A stretch of 64,000 bases of DNA from Adiantum capillus-veneris. Lineage: Eukaryota > Streptophyta > Polypodiopsida > Polypodiales > Pteridaceae. Of this stretch, positions 11,470 to 24,501 are shown one piece after another (position 1 is the first letter of the stretch; each line of letters opens with the position of its first letter). Location: the NCBI GenBank assembly GCA_014529385.2, contig CM043953.1, forward strand, positions 90,899,842 to 90,963,841, given 5' to 3'. The position numbers were made by a program, and so were the translations under genes. The notes under the pieces are model-generated. The model saw only the letters and a program-made list of their open reading frames with translations. It was not told where the DNA came from and made no database searches.

Positions 11470-14400
11470 CTTCTTGCAAGGATTGGCATAGATGAACTAA
11501 CTAGCAAAGTCGATGTTGTACTTCTTGTTGATCACGATGCACAAAGAATTGATGGGCTGGAAGAAAACAATGTACATTCATTGATGTGATCAAAGAATCT
11601 CAAGCAATGAAAAGGGCAAGGAGCGGTAGCATGTATGATTAAGAAAGGGTTGGAAGATTTTTTTATCAATTGTAAAAGATGGCAAGCACATATGTATGGT
11701 GGAAAATTATGGCAACCAAAAAGAGCTTCCATTTTTATAGTTGGTTGCTACATTCCTCATCGTGATTCCCCTTTTGTGCTTGCATGGATAAAGAATTGAT
11801 TTAGAGGAGGAAAATGCTTATTTTGAAGGCAAAGGTGATGTTATTGTCTTTGGAGATATGAATGTCCGTACAAAAACATTGCAACATAATACACAAGAAT
11901 TTTATATGACATGCATTTCAAGGGAGTTGGAAGAAGCTCACTTGTATGATTTTATGTCAATGAATGAGAAAAATCCGGATCAGTATGAAAAGCTACTTTT
12001 ACACATGTACAATAGTACAGGTATACTCATTGCCAATGGTATATCTTTATAGAGTGAAACCAATGGATTTTCATGTAGAAAACAATATGAAGATAGTGTG
12101 ATTAACTATATGTTATTCTCCAAATCCATCATGTATCACACGAGTTCTAGGCTTGGCCAATGAACCCCGAAATCAGACGGTCATATCTTATGTATTGACC
12201 TTATATGTAGAGAAACAACTAAGCATAGAAATCTGAATCAAAGTGAAGAAAAGTCATCTCTTTGTTTGCATTTCAATCGGGCACCAATTTATATTGAAAT
12301 GGTTGAGAAAAAGCTATGGATAACAAAGCTCCAATATAATGCACCATTGGAAACCAAATGGAAAGCTTTCCAGAAAATTATTTGTTCTTGTATTGAAGAA
12401 TTCTTCGCCATAAAGCATGTCCATGGTATCAACAAAGGTAGAATATGCAAAAAGTGGTTTGATAGAGTGTAAAAATACTCAAAAGTCTTTGATAAAGCTA
12501 AATATAACTTTAGACAAAGATAACTATCAAAGTCATTTGCATAAATAGAAAGGGTTGATTCAAAAGAAGAGTCACAAGTCAAGTGCTAATTTTTTCAAAC
12601 CCAAAAAAAAGCACATGCATGTGGAGGATTTTGGTGAAGCACAAGCGGGATTGAGAAATTTGGTCACTTGAGTTTCGAGGATTTGTACACACACTGCAAG
12701 CAATTATATAAGCAATCAAAGATATTACTTTATGGTTCACTCTCACGTGTGCAACGTCCTTGAAAATTTGGCCATTCGCAAAGTGAAAGATCTTCAAACT
12801 ATCAAGCCAAAAATGATTAAATGGATGAGAGATTTATCACATGATTTGATGTGTAATATATTCAACCTCATTTCAACATGGTATGCTTTGTGATTGAAGC
12901 ACTAACTGGGTCAAGCCTTTGCATAAAAGAGGGGATGTAAAGTATGTAAATAATAACAAAACTATAATGATTGCATCTCTTATGGCAAAGTTGTTTGGGT
13001 ACATAATGAAGATAAAATTTAGTGATTGGGTTGAAAAGAATGGCAAGCGTGAAAAAAGACGTGGATTTTCGTCAATGTCATAGCGCTGTGACTAACTTAT
13101 CACTCTTCGTACTCTCATGGAAGAAGGTTGGTTGAAAGGCAAGCGATTGTATTGTTGCTTTGTGGAATTTAAGAAAGCCTTTGATATGATTCCATGTAAC
13201 AATTTATAGAGAAGGATAGAACTCAAAGTGTCAAGTGAGTTTATGCTTATAGTTTCTCGATCTATGAGAAGGTGATATGTCAATTGTCCATAAAAAGAGG
13301 AATTTCAAAAAAAATTGCAAGCACTATCAGGGTTAAACAAGGATGTGCGTTGTCACCATCTCTCTTTGGTCTATGCATTGATCAATTAGAACAAATGTTG
13401 CTTGGCTTTATGCAATAAGAAGGCATTAAAGAGGTTACTATTTGCAATGCGATAATTATGATTTTGTTGTATGCGGATTGTGTAGTGCTCCTATCACACA
13501 CTTTAGAACGCACCAAAGCTTATGGTTGTCCTTGAGAATTTTTGCTTGCATAGTGGGCTAATTGTGAATGAATCCAAAACGAAGGTTATTCTTGTGAAAA
13601 CCAACCATAAGAGAAGCCATGCATTGTGTATAGCAATGAAACACTTCGAGTTATTAAGAGCTTTAAGTACCTTGGCCTTGAGGTTCTGGCCAATCACAAG
13701 TGGCTTGAATGTGATAAGCATCGTTTAGAAGTTGGGACAAGAGCATACTATACATTTGAGAACATGAGTAATGGCGAGGATGTCAAATGTCGGGTACTCA
13801 AGAATTACTTTTTTGACACATTGGTGACACGGGTTCTTCTTTATGGAGTTGGTGTAGAGCAGGAGCATCTCAAAGTCTACTTGAAAAAAAATTGAAAATT
13901 TCAAAAAGCGTTTTCTTACAAACTTTCTCCCAAGTTAAGACACAAACACTACATATGCTCCTACTTCTTGAGTCGGGATCTCTTCCAATTGACGTTATGG
14001 GCACGGAAAGGGTTGTAAAGTACATGATAAAGACGCGTCAAAACCCCTCCCATTGACTTTCTACAATTGCATGGGAAGCAAGCAAAAAAGTTCAAAAGAG
14101 ACATCAAAGCAAGATCTTGAGCATAGGATGGATGCAAGACATAAAAAACTGGTTTAGAAGATGTGATGCATTACACTTGCTACATGATACCTCGATAGAC
14201 TCCCACGTGAATGAAGCTTTTCTACAACACCAATGTATTACAACTTGGGAGGAATCCAATGGGTCGCGCTTCATCACCACCTATAGTGCCCCCAACTTCG
14301 AAAGCATGTTCTTTGCCAAAAAAGAAAACTGTACTAACCCTTATATGCTTGAGCCTATCCCCTTGTCGGAAACACACATTATCAAAGCCATTCAGTTTAG

Positions 14401-15087
14401 CTCCCAGTCCCTTCGATGCGAGACAAAACACTGGGGCAATGGAGACAAGTTAACTCGACTCTGCACATCATGCTCACTACAAGTTTGAGAGTCTAAGTAC
14501 CACACACTACTAAAGTGCTTAGCTTTTGCTCATCCAAACTTGCTTCCCTTACATTTTCAACCACGACTTAGACCTACACACTTCCCCCTCCCAACCACAA
14601 TGTGACAAATACAAAGTGCTTTGGCCATAAAGCCCAAGCAAAAAGAAACATAGCTATGAAAGCATGCAAGTAAACTTATTATTATGCAAGAGATTCCACA
14701 CAAATGGACTTCAACAGAAACCCTAGGGTGATGACATGCCTTCAAAAGATTATTGATTTACTTCCAATTATGTGCTGCTTTTGCTGGGATATTATTTTTG
14801 TTGCATTTCATGTGAAACTCCTCGCCCCCTCGTGTGCTTAAGTGTAAAGACTAGTGAACAATAGCCATGTGATGTGTCCTACACGAAAAATGAGTTGGAA
14901 AGTGCAGTAAACCTAAGGCTTAGAATGAGCCACCTAATGTGCTTGTATGTTCAACACTTACACTACCCTCTCTAGTTTTATAAAAGAGCATGCTTTGTAC
15001 ACACATATTTATGCTTGATTAACTTTGTGCATGAAGTTAAGCTTTGTATAACATGTATTAGCCACAACAGGCAACCTTTGTACAAAA

Positions 15088-15124
<37 letters not shown>

Positions 15125-15450
15125 ATGGATTTGTGATTTGCCTAAGCTACATGGATACCCACCTGTCTCATGGTTTGAGATGTGCTATTGGTCAGATTCG
15201 TACATCCTCACACCAGTTGGAAATTGAATTTGGCAGATTTAAGGGAATCCCACCTGAGCAGAATTTACAAGTTATGCGGAATGGAGACGGAGACAAAATT
15301 ACACTACATATGCCACTACACCGTATACTATGAGATACGTGGGCGTTTTCATTGCCTATTTAAAGAAGGCTTTGGACCTCTAGATAGAATCATGCAATAC
15401 CAAGATCAAAGATGCTTAGGCAAAGCTTCACTATCACATAGGTAATCCCT
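11470..15450 (+). pseudogene. Decayed LINE (non-LTR retrotransposon), endonuclease to C-terminal region
   Basis: Pieces of one LINE appear in order on the plus strand. The endonuclease-like part includes a GDMNVRTKTLQ segment near 11855 (compare GDFN in APE-type nucleases) and the frames to 12472. RT-like pieces follow: KTIMIASLMAKLFGYIMK near 12960, RLYCCFVEFKKAFDMIP near 13145-13190, and YADCVVLLSH near 13470, where the second aspartate of the FADD/YADD box has become Cys. LIVNESKTKVILVKTNHK and IKSFKYLGLEVLANHKWLE (13560-13700) are the post-RT thumb. A C-terminal piece at about 15125-15440 matches the LINE tail at 36.23-36.47 kb. Stops and frameshifts are dense throughout, so it is long dead. 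Confidence 0.75.
15091..15121. repeat. (CT)n microsatellite
   Basis: About 15 CT units inside the decayed LINE, just upstream of its conserved C-terminal piece. Confidence 0.95.
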
Positions 15451-15878
15451 TACAAAGTATCAGAAGATTGATCCCTAGTGGGAGCAGGCACGTTTTCAAA
15501 AACCTGTGAGAGGTGGCTCTTTCATAGCATGGAGACACCAGCCTTGATGTATGCTCTCCCGGCTAGCTAAAGCACTCTTAGAAGGCACGGTAGCCGAGAT
15601 TTTACTGGAAAATCTCAGCCATACCTAAGCTAATGAAAGCAATCGATTTATTCCAAGACACACATTCCCTGCAGAAGTATGCGAATAGAGCTGAAAACTT
15701 AATGTCAAACAAGCCCAGAGTCAGCTAGTAGACATTGAGAGCTATGTTGCTCTCAACAAAATGTATATAACATTCTAGGCCCAGTCATTCTTCCTCAATA
15801 GCAGTCATGTAAGCAAAAAACTTGCCGATCCCATGCTAATCAGAACAACGTTTTTGGTTCCGAAACTCACCGACCAAA

Positions 15879-16030
15879 ATCATGCTGTTCAAAAAGATGA
15901 GCTAGCCGAGCCAAAGGGCACTTTTCATAAGCTCAAAACAAGCTAAAAAAGCTCCACAATCATGCTGTTCAAAAAGATGAGCTAGCCGAGCCAAAGAGCA
16001 CTTTTCATAAGCCCAAAACCAGCTAAAAAT
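15879..16030. repeat. 80-bp tandem duplication
   Basis: CATGCTGTTCAAAAAGATGA starts at 15881 and again at 15961. The two copies differ at only a few bases through AAGCCCAAAACCAGC. It lies about 650 bp beyond the GT14 stop codon. The rest of 15450-16677 is noncoding and presumably contains the GT14 3' UTR and terminator; I could not place a poly(A) signal with confidence. Confidence 0.85.
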
Positions 16031-16677
16031 GCTTCCTTGTCTTCAACAAGCTTACATATCCTACACACAGACAATAGTACCAAATGACCCAATGCTACAT
16101 TGAATTATCATCAAGACACCCCCTTCCTTCTCTTCCACCCAAAAAAAGGAAGGTTTTACCAAGCGAGTAATATGTACTTTTTCAGGACCTATTTGAAACA
16201 TGGTGAAGCTATGATCTAGCAATCAACCTTTGAATGGCTCCCTCATCCTCAAAGCAAACGATTAAGAGCTGCCTTGAATAAACATCCACAAAAATTTCCA
16301 TTGATGGCCAATTGCCTTGCAAAATTGTGTGTGAGTAAGCTCAAAATGAATGCTTTCCCAAGACAATCTGACAATGCTTATCAAGCATATGCGTCCCTTA
16401 TTTAAAAACAAGGTTTGCAATTGCAAAATTTGAAACACATCTATTGTCTGTGGGAAGCATTTGTACATGGAGCCGTTCTGCTTCGGAGCTGGAGATTCCA
16501 CATTCAATTACAGATTCCTCATTGAGCGCACAAAGAATAAATTGAGGGAAAATAAATCCTTAATCCGCCATTTGACATTGTATCCAGCTTTGCACGCAAG
16601 CACCGCTGCTTTGTAACACTCAAAAGGGCACTCAAAATGGCCCAGAAAAACATCAAATAACCTCCAGGAATTCCTCA

Positions 16678-17201
16678 TCAGTCTTCATACACCGCACACT
16701 GCTTAGACCTGAATACTTCAGCTGACAGCTGCCTCCTTACCAAGGCTTCAAGCCTCTTATATCCAACCCCTGGCCTCAATATGTTAGGATCACCTATTCC
16801 TGCACATGGATCCCCCCAAAGGTTCGTACCTATGCACCAACCCCCCGGTGTAACATGATCTTTCTTTCGGCCTAGAAGCTCTTTGTCAATCCTATCTAGC
16901 ACCGGATCATCAGCTTTGAATTTCCTTGCAAAAGCTGCCCCACTAGCGGTCATATTGTCAAAATGCTCTGCTCTCAAGGTAATGGGGTGCTGCTTTGGCG
17001 GAGAGTCCCATAGTACATAATGCAAATCATCATTAACTGTCGTATTCCGAAACTCTCGAGTGTTGCACAAAACCGTATGGAAGTACCCTTCTGGAGATGA
17101 AACAAAGTTGGCATAATACATGAGTAAGGTTCGAGGTAGATTATCCCAACCAACAACACAGTATTCCATGAAGTTTCTTGTCAAGATCATCCAAGCTGAT
17201 C
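16678..17201 (-). CDS. GLCAT14-like: GT14 gene exon 4 (terminal)
   Basis: The acceptor TTTTTTGCAG|GA completes a Gly codon with exon 3, followed by SAWMILTRNFMEYCVVGWDN and 153 more residues to the stop at 16678-16680. It holds MYYANFVSSPEGYFHTVLCN, DLHYVLWDSPPKQHP, AFARKF, VLDRIDKELLG, TPGGWCIGTN and a Cys near the end (SKQC). A standalone methionine inside this exon gives a 170-residue frame, but that is only the C-terminal half of the enzyme. Confidence 0.93.
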
Positions 17202-20200
17202 CTGCAAAAAATGGGGAAACAATTTGTTGTTAAGATAGCACAGACATTAATTGCACTGTTTCCACATAACTTTTAACCCTAACACTATACCATGCATCCT
17301 TGACACTGCTTTGTTTTTCTTCTTGACCACATTGCCATATATGTTGCTTGGCGAGTGTCAGACACATTCATTTGTAAGTTCACTAGTGAGCTCTTCGATT
17401 TTCAACATTACAATTCAATACTCGCAATATATTTGTGTTAGGTTTTGATTGTTAGGTCAAAGAGACAGTCTCGTCAACTATAGTGATCCCACCCCTAGAA
17501 AGGTGGTCCTAGCCTAACTCTAAATCAGAGAGAGAATCCTGAGCGGCGATGGAACGACTCTCTTTCTAGGTGTGCTAATTTCTCTCTCTAAAGTTGTCTC
17601 ACGCTACCTCTCTAGAGCAGTTTACTCTCGCAGAATTCTCTCTACACAAACTTTCTGAAAGCAGCAAATATTTTCTCCCCAGATCTGAGAACTGTCATAT
17701 TTCTCTTGACTTGCGTGTCTTAGCCTTTCATACATGGTGTGTCTATGTGCACGGGTGTGCACGTGTGCACACTTATTTGTTAAACCCAGCCCGTGGGTTG
17801 TCCGATGCTTTTGCACCACCTTGGTCAAATCTTTAGCTTGCTCCTACCTTGTGACGAAGGAGAGGCAGATCTAAGGGCATCAACAATGTCCCCAAAGTGT
17901 ATTAGCGCATCAATTTTGCCAAAATTGAGAAATTTCAACAAAATCACCAAAATTTCTCGCATGAATTTTGCCGAAATCAGAAATATTCAGCAAAAACGCC
18001 AAAATTTCTCTAACGAATTTGCCCCAATTGCATTGATACATAATCCCTTAAGCAAACCATGGGCAATTTTTGCAAAATACCCAAATTTTCCGGGTTCAAT
18101 TGTGCAAGAATGTCCATGAAATTGACTTAGTCGAGTGTAATTTCACCTCTACATGAAAAGCCCCAGAATCTGTGAAGCATTTTCTACACAAATTCTTGTG
18201 ACGTGACACATCCCAACCCTATGTGTCTGTGGACAAGCTACAGCATAACAGGGTTCAATCAATCCAATCAAGTCTAGATTAGAAGTGATCTAGCACTTTT
18301 GTGAGTCTATTCATAGACCGTGCATGCCCAGTCACTGAGTGTAGATGCATATCCTCTGGTTGCACACAGCATGATCATCAATATTCCCTTCAGAATCCAT
18401 CAGATTCCGTCAAGGGAATTTTCCGGTGCATTTAGCCTATTTTCCCTATTTTTGGTATTTTTCACTTATTATTTTTAAGTGACTTTCCAACAAAAGTAGG
18501 TAGGGCAATTTTGCTAAGTTTGTATATAAGCAAACCCAAGTTAGCACTAAATGGCAGAAGAGGCAGCAGGAGCTCCCCGTTCAACAAGCGTCTTCTCAGC
18601 AGAACCCATCAAGGACCATCAAGACCCCTTGGCGTTTTTGGATTTCCTATCTTGCCTACCCTCAGACCTGGCGTTTTCCAGCATTGCTTGATCGCCAGCC
18701 TCACCAGCATTGCCTAGCGACTGTAGATCCCCATCATCGCTCGCAATCCCAGCTTTGCTAGCGTTTTCCAAATCGGGCACTTCAGCGTTTTTGGATTCAA
18801 GCCCAGATCAGCCTAGCGTTTTTGGCTAGCAGCAAGAAGGCAGTAGCGTTTTTCATTTTCAGCCATCTGTAGCAGAAGATGCATCAGCGTTTTTGCTTTG
18901 CAACACCTCGGTAGCAGATCAGATCAGCGATTTCATTTTCAGCCTTTACCGCAGTAGAACAACAGCGTTTTCAGCCTATGGTACAGCAGTAGAAACAGCC
19001 CCAATTGGTTGCAGAAGTTCACCCATTTTCAGCCATAAAAACGCAGCCAAAACAGTCATTTTCAGCCACCGAAACAGTCCCGAAATTCAGCAAATAGAAG
19101 ATCTCAGATTTCAGCCATCAAGTCGTCGTCATCATCACCGTCGTCGTCAGCGGCATAGTCCAAGTTGCATCAGTCCATTGCATACGCATTGTACCACTTT
19201 GTGCAATTAAAAGTAGACTACTCTCGCCGACGAGAGTGGGGCCTTCGGAGGAGGGTTTTTACAACGTCTCTGGTGTCTTATCTCTCTTCTCTCTCTATCT
19301 CTCAGTCTCATACACTTGCACGCACAGTGTCCATTCACTTTGTTTGTGATCATAGCATTTTCCATCAAGAACGGAAGGCTCTCCCTTCCATAAGAACTAA
19401 AAGGAACCTTGAGCACAGTTCGGACCCCTCATCTTGAGCAAAGCGCAAACAATCATCCCGCTGCACCTAACATTGGTATCAGAGCTTTGGCAGTGTTCTG
19501 TATCACTCAAGGAAAGAACCACAAGAATTTTTTTTTGCTTGTTGAGGTCGCACGAACCCAAGTTCGCTTGGGCGTGTCCATTCCTAATCGTGTTTTGTTG
19601 AAGAGTGACAGGAATCCCAAAAAATAAGGGCTTGTCCAACCTCCTCTTATGTCTCTTTTCACTCATTGAGAGCGGACCGTGCACTTAGCGGCCGGCCAAT
19701 CGACATGAGGTGGGAAAAAGCAACCTTGGTGTGAGCGCAAGGCCGCCAAGGGGTGCGTCCGCAGAAAAGAGTAGAACTCGGGTGAAGAGAAGATCCTTCT
19801 CAAACGCGATTTGCAAGCGAAAGAAAACCTCAAGAACCTCAAGAACCTCAAGAACCTCAAGATCCTCAAGAACCCAAGAACCCAAGAATCAAGACCCTCA
19901 AGAACCAAGTTCCTCGTGAACTTAAGAACCAAAGATCCTAGTGCATGGTCGTCACCCTAAGCGGAATGGATACTTCGCATACAGGTGATGAGCATGAGAG
20001 AGGCGACGAAGGATTCTCCCCACCAGGAGATTTTTCCAACCCTCCCCCTTCGCCATCTACACCACGAGTTGTTCTAACTCCTATGGAGATGATGGTCAAG
20101 TCAACGATGGACATGATGCTAGCACAACAAGAAACGACTCGCATTACGATGGAACGAAATGAAAGAAACGCACAACAACAAGAAGCGAGTCTCCTTATTT

Positions 20201-23200
20201 TAGAAGCGAATCGAGTTGCGTTGGCACAACAAGAAGCCAATCGCCTTGCTTTCGAACACGAGCGCGATGAAAGAAATGAACGAAAAGCAGAAAGGGAGCC
20301 CGAGCATGAAGCTCAAAGGGAGCTACGCACTCCAGAATTTATTTCCCGAGTGCTAGCCTCAAAGACAGAACCACCCAAAGATCGTGGGAGTTCATCAAGT
20401 GACGCAAGCCACAATGCGGATTCCAACCATCTAGTCACAGAGAAGTTGACTTCAATAAGTATGACAGTAAGATGGATGCTACGGTTATTCATTCTTGGTT
20501 GCATCAATTTAATGCTTATTTTGCGACAACTAAGAAGACATGAAATAGCAAAGTTTTGACGGCAGCTATGTACCTTGCCGATGATGCCATCAATTGGTAC
20601 CACGCATGGCAAGAGGCACAGCTAGCCGCGCACCTAGAGGAAGCCAACGGATTCACACCCCTTTCCTTTGATTGGGCTGATTTCCAAGACAAGCTCAAGG
20701 CGCGGTTTATGCCACCTCAGTACCTTGCACGATTGAAGGACGATTGGCGCTCTCTCAAGCAAAATGGTATGCCAGCTATGTCTTTTTCTAATCGTGTTTT
20801 GCAGCTAGGCACTCAATTACGAAAATCGGATGATGAGCGCAAAGAGGCTTTTCTCTTTGGATTGGACGAGTATATCAAGTACGATGTCGAGGTACTCAAT
20901 CCAATCGATCTCAACAAGGCAGTAGCGATTGCTCTTGCACAGGAGATGAAGCACAACAAGGGAAAGCCTAAGGAGAACAAGACTTCCACAAGTACTTCAC
21001 AGCCTTCTCAGAACCCTCAAAACGGTAAGAACGGTAAGAATGGTAAGAATCATAACTCTTCTAACCAATCTTCCAACAGTCCCTCAACAAAGAATTCTTC
21101 CAATGAATCTAAGGGTAAGGCTAACACAATTGCTAAACCTAAGCTTACTCCAGATGAAAAGGTAGCACAAGGAATTGTAGGAGGATACATCACGTCGGAA
21201 GAACAAAGCACTTATTCTAAGGAAGGTCGTTGTTTTCATTGTCACATTAAGGGTCACATAAAAAGAACATGTCCTAAGCTTGAATCGAATGAATCTAAAG
21301 AACCCACAGCACCCACTTCCTCTGTCAATGCAATGAATGATAACACGAGTGTGCCCCAAGTTTCTCAAGACCCTCCCATTGATGAATCTCTCATTAAATG
21401 TTATGGTCGTACGTCGGGGCACCATTTTGTCATATTGTTTTACCCAGGTAGTATGCATGATGTGATCAGTTCCTCTCTTGTTGAGAGAGCCCGCCTCGAT
21501 GTTAGTCCGAGATCTCCTATCGAGGTCTCTGGCTTTCGTCCCGGTATAGACGCTCTCACCACGGAGGAGTGCCTTGATGTGTTGTTTGCAATTCAACAGA
21601 CTGCCTTGACTAGAAGATTTGTTGTTTCTCCTCTCTTAGGATGTGATATGATTTTGGGCATTCGATGGTTTCGTGAGACTAACACTCTCATTGATTTTGA
21701 GGCTAACACTTTAACTCTCAATGCCAAAAGTGATTCTCCTACTGTCATTCATGGAGAGGACATTGCTCCTTCTCCATCTCTCATTGCTAATATGCAGGAC
21801 AAGGTTGAAAGGATTCGAGATAAGGAGATTCTCTCAATCTCTTTTTCTCCACAGCATGACACACAAGATTTGCATGATTATGAGAAGCATGATGATTTGA
21901 AGGATAATGATTTGCATGATGATTTGGATGACAATGACAAGCATGATGATTTGCATGATCAAGATGTGATTTCTCACAAGCATGATGAGTTGTATGTAGA
22001 TGATGTGATTGTTCACAAGGATGATGTGTTAGTTGATGCTTTTTCTAGCGAAGCTAACCTCGTTGTAGATTCGATCAATCACAAAGAACCGATCTTGGCG
22101 TTCTCTAGTGGAGGTCCAAAGAACCCCCACAAGACAATTCGATCATTTAAGAAGAACCGATCTTGGCTCTTGAGCCTAGGTCCACAGAACCCTCACAGGA
22201 AGTATTATGTGTTCGCATGATTGATACGTACGCATTGTTCGAGTGTTTCATTCGTGATCGTTTCCTGTTTTAGTCAACGTCTTTATGTGATCCCTTTTAT
22301 TAGTCATGACATATTGTACGTTGAGCACGTTTCACTCATGGATGAGCACGGATGTATGAGGATTTTTCATGAAAAGCTGAAAAGTATGCATTCAAGGAAG
22401 TCACGTTCCATGTCTCTTCCTTGGCAGGACACATTCGTAGAAAGAGCACATGAAAGTATGAGCACCACGCATGGGCATTTCCATTGTGATTTGCCACAGT
22501 TGATTGATTTCAATCAAACAGAAAAGATTCGATCTCATTGTTTGCATGTGTTTGATGAACAGTTTGTCATTCCGTCTCTATGTTCATCTACATTGCATAC
22601 AATCTTTAGAGAAGACAAGATTTTTTTCCTTCACTTTACATGGAATGGATATGTTCATGATTTTGTGTTGGAGATGGTTTCAGGAATTTTCAGCCATGGA
22701 GATTCTTGAAGACGGAAGAAGCAGGACTCTAGACGAAGTTGACACGAGGAAGGAGATTCAAAAGATCTTGTGTCGCTTTCGGCGCGGCCCAAAGAAGCAA
22801 GCGTTGCAGACCTTTATGAAGTTCAAGTACCGCACGACCCACACATCAGAGTGGGCCGGCGAAGAGTCCCTTCCAAGATTCCGGATGCTATTGGCGATCT
22901 CCCTCGACGCCATACAGTTCGGTACCAGTATCTCACTTTGAAAAGGAGGGGATGTCATGTGACACATCCCAACCCTATGTGTCCGTGGACAAGCTACAAC
23001 ATAACAGGGTTCAGTCAGTCCAGTCAAGTCTAGATTAGAAGTGATCTGGCACTTTTGTGAGTCTATTCGTAGACCGTGCATGCCCAATCTCACTGAGTGT
23101 AGATGCATATCCTCTGGTTGCACATAGCATGATCATCAATATTCCCTTCAGAATCCATCAGATTCCGTCAGGGGAATTTTCCAGTGCATTTAGCCTATTT

Positions 23201-24464
23201 TCCCTATTTTTGGTATTTTTCACTTATTATTTTTAAGTGACTTTCCAACAAAAGTAGGTAGGGCAATTTTGCTAAGTTTGTATATAAGCAAACCCAAGTT
23301 AGCACTAAATGGCAGAAGAGGCAGCAGGAGCTCCCCGCTCAAAAGGCGTCTTCTCAGCAGAACCCATCAAGGACCATCAAGACCCCTTGGCGTTTTTGGA
23401 TTTCCCATCCTCGCCTACCCTCAGACCTGGCGTTTTCCAGCATTGCTTGATCGCAAGCCTCACCAACATTACCTAGCGACTGCAGATCCCCATCATCGCC
23501 GGAAATCCCAGCTTTGCTAGCGTTTTCCAAATCAGACACTTCAGCGTTTTTGGATTTCAAGCCCAGATCAGCCTAGCGTTTTTGGCTAGCAGCAAGAAGG
23601 CAGTAGCGTTTTTCATTTTCAACCATCTGTAGCAGAAGATGCATCAACGTTTTTGCTTTGCAACACCTCGGTAGCAGATCAGATCAGCGATTTCATTTTC
23701 AGCCTTTACCGCAGTAGAACAACAGCGTTTTCAGCCTATGGTACAGCAGTAGAAACAGCCCCAATTGGTTGCAGAAGTTCCCCCATTTTCAGCCATAAAA
23801 ACACAGCCAAAACAGTCATTTTCAGCCACCGAAACAGTCCCGAAATTCAGCAAATAGAAAATCTCAGATTTCAGCCATCAAGTCGTCGTCGTCGTCACCG
23901 TCGTCGTCATCGGCATAGTCCAAGTTGCATCAGTCCATTGCATACGCATTGTACCACTTTGTGCAATCAAAACTAGACCACTCTCGCCGACGAGAGTGGG
24001 GCCTTTGGAGGAGGGTTTTTACGTCGTCTCTGGTGTCATATCTCTCTTCTCTCTCTATCTCTCAGTCTCATACACTTGCACGCACAATGTCCATTCACTT
24101 TGTTTGTGATCATAGCATTTTCCATCAAGAACGGAAGGCTCTCCCTTCCATAAGAACTAAAAGGAACCTTGAGCACAGTTCGGAGCACTCATCTTGAGCA
24201 AAGCGCAAACAATCATCCCGCTGCACCTAACAATTCTGCTGTTGTCGAAGAATAATACCGAGGCTGAAAATTCCGCATGAATTGAATCTTGGCTCGATCT
24301 GCGTGAGAGGGCTTGGGCTGATTTGATGCAAAGACCACCTGTGTGTGCAGCTTTTGGCTTTGCTTGCTGTTGCGTGTGCTTAGAAGTGCGCAAACCGGAG
24401 GCTCTGATACCAGTTTGTTGGTGGCGCAAGCAGCAAGAAGAAGTAGCGTTGGCTTTCTGCAACA

Positions 24465-24501
<37 letters not shown>

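Larger units (their letters stand above)
18197..24232 (+). mobile_element. Complete Ty3/gypsy-type element lacking pol (gag-protease only)
   Basis: 6036 bp. The LTRs are 18197-19472 and 22953-24232, the primer site TGGTATCAGAGC is at 19474, the polypurine tract AAAAGGAGGGGA is at 22941-22952, and the ATTCT duplication flanks both sides. The 3.48-kb interior encodes gag with a CCHC knuckle and a retropepsin-like domain. No reverse transcriptase, RNase H or integrase motif appears in any frame. It therefore resembles a terminal-repeat element retaining gag, dependent on enzymes supplied by another element. It lies in GT14 intron 3, antisense to the gene. The two LTRs look almost identical, so the insertion is recent. 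A second, partial copy of the family is at 33423-35400. Confidence 0.9.

Noticed and set aside
16678-17190. A separate 170-residue gene at the GT14 terminal exon
   Set aside because: It starts mid-domain. The splice acceptor and codon phase join it to exon 3, and the missing N-terminal domain is exactly what exons 1-3 encode.
20313-20612. Minus-strand frames opposite gag (20.3-20.7 and 21.08-21.6 kb)
   Set aside because: Shadows of the gag frame; no start context or domain of their own.
21834-22016. 60-residue Met/Ile-rich minus-strand frame
   Set aside because: It is the antisense of the His/Asp repeat in gag-protease; repeat-driven artefact.
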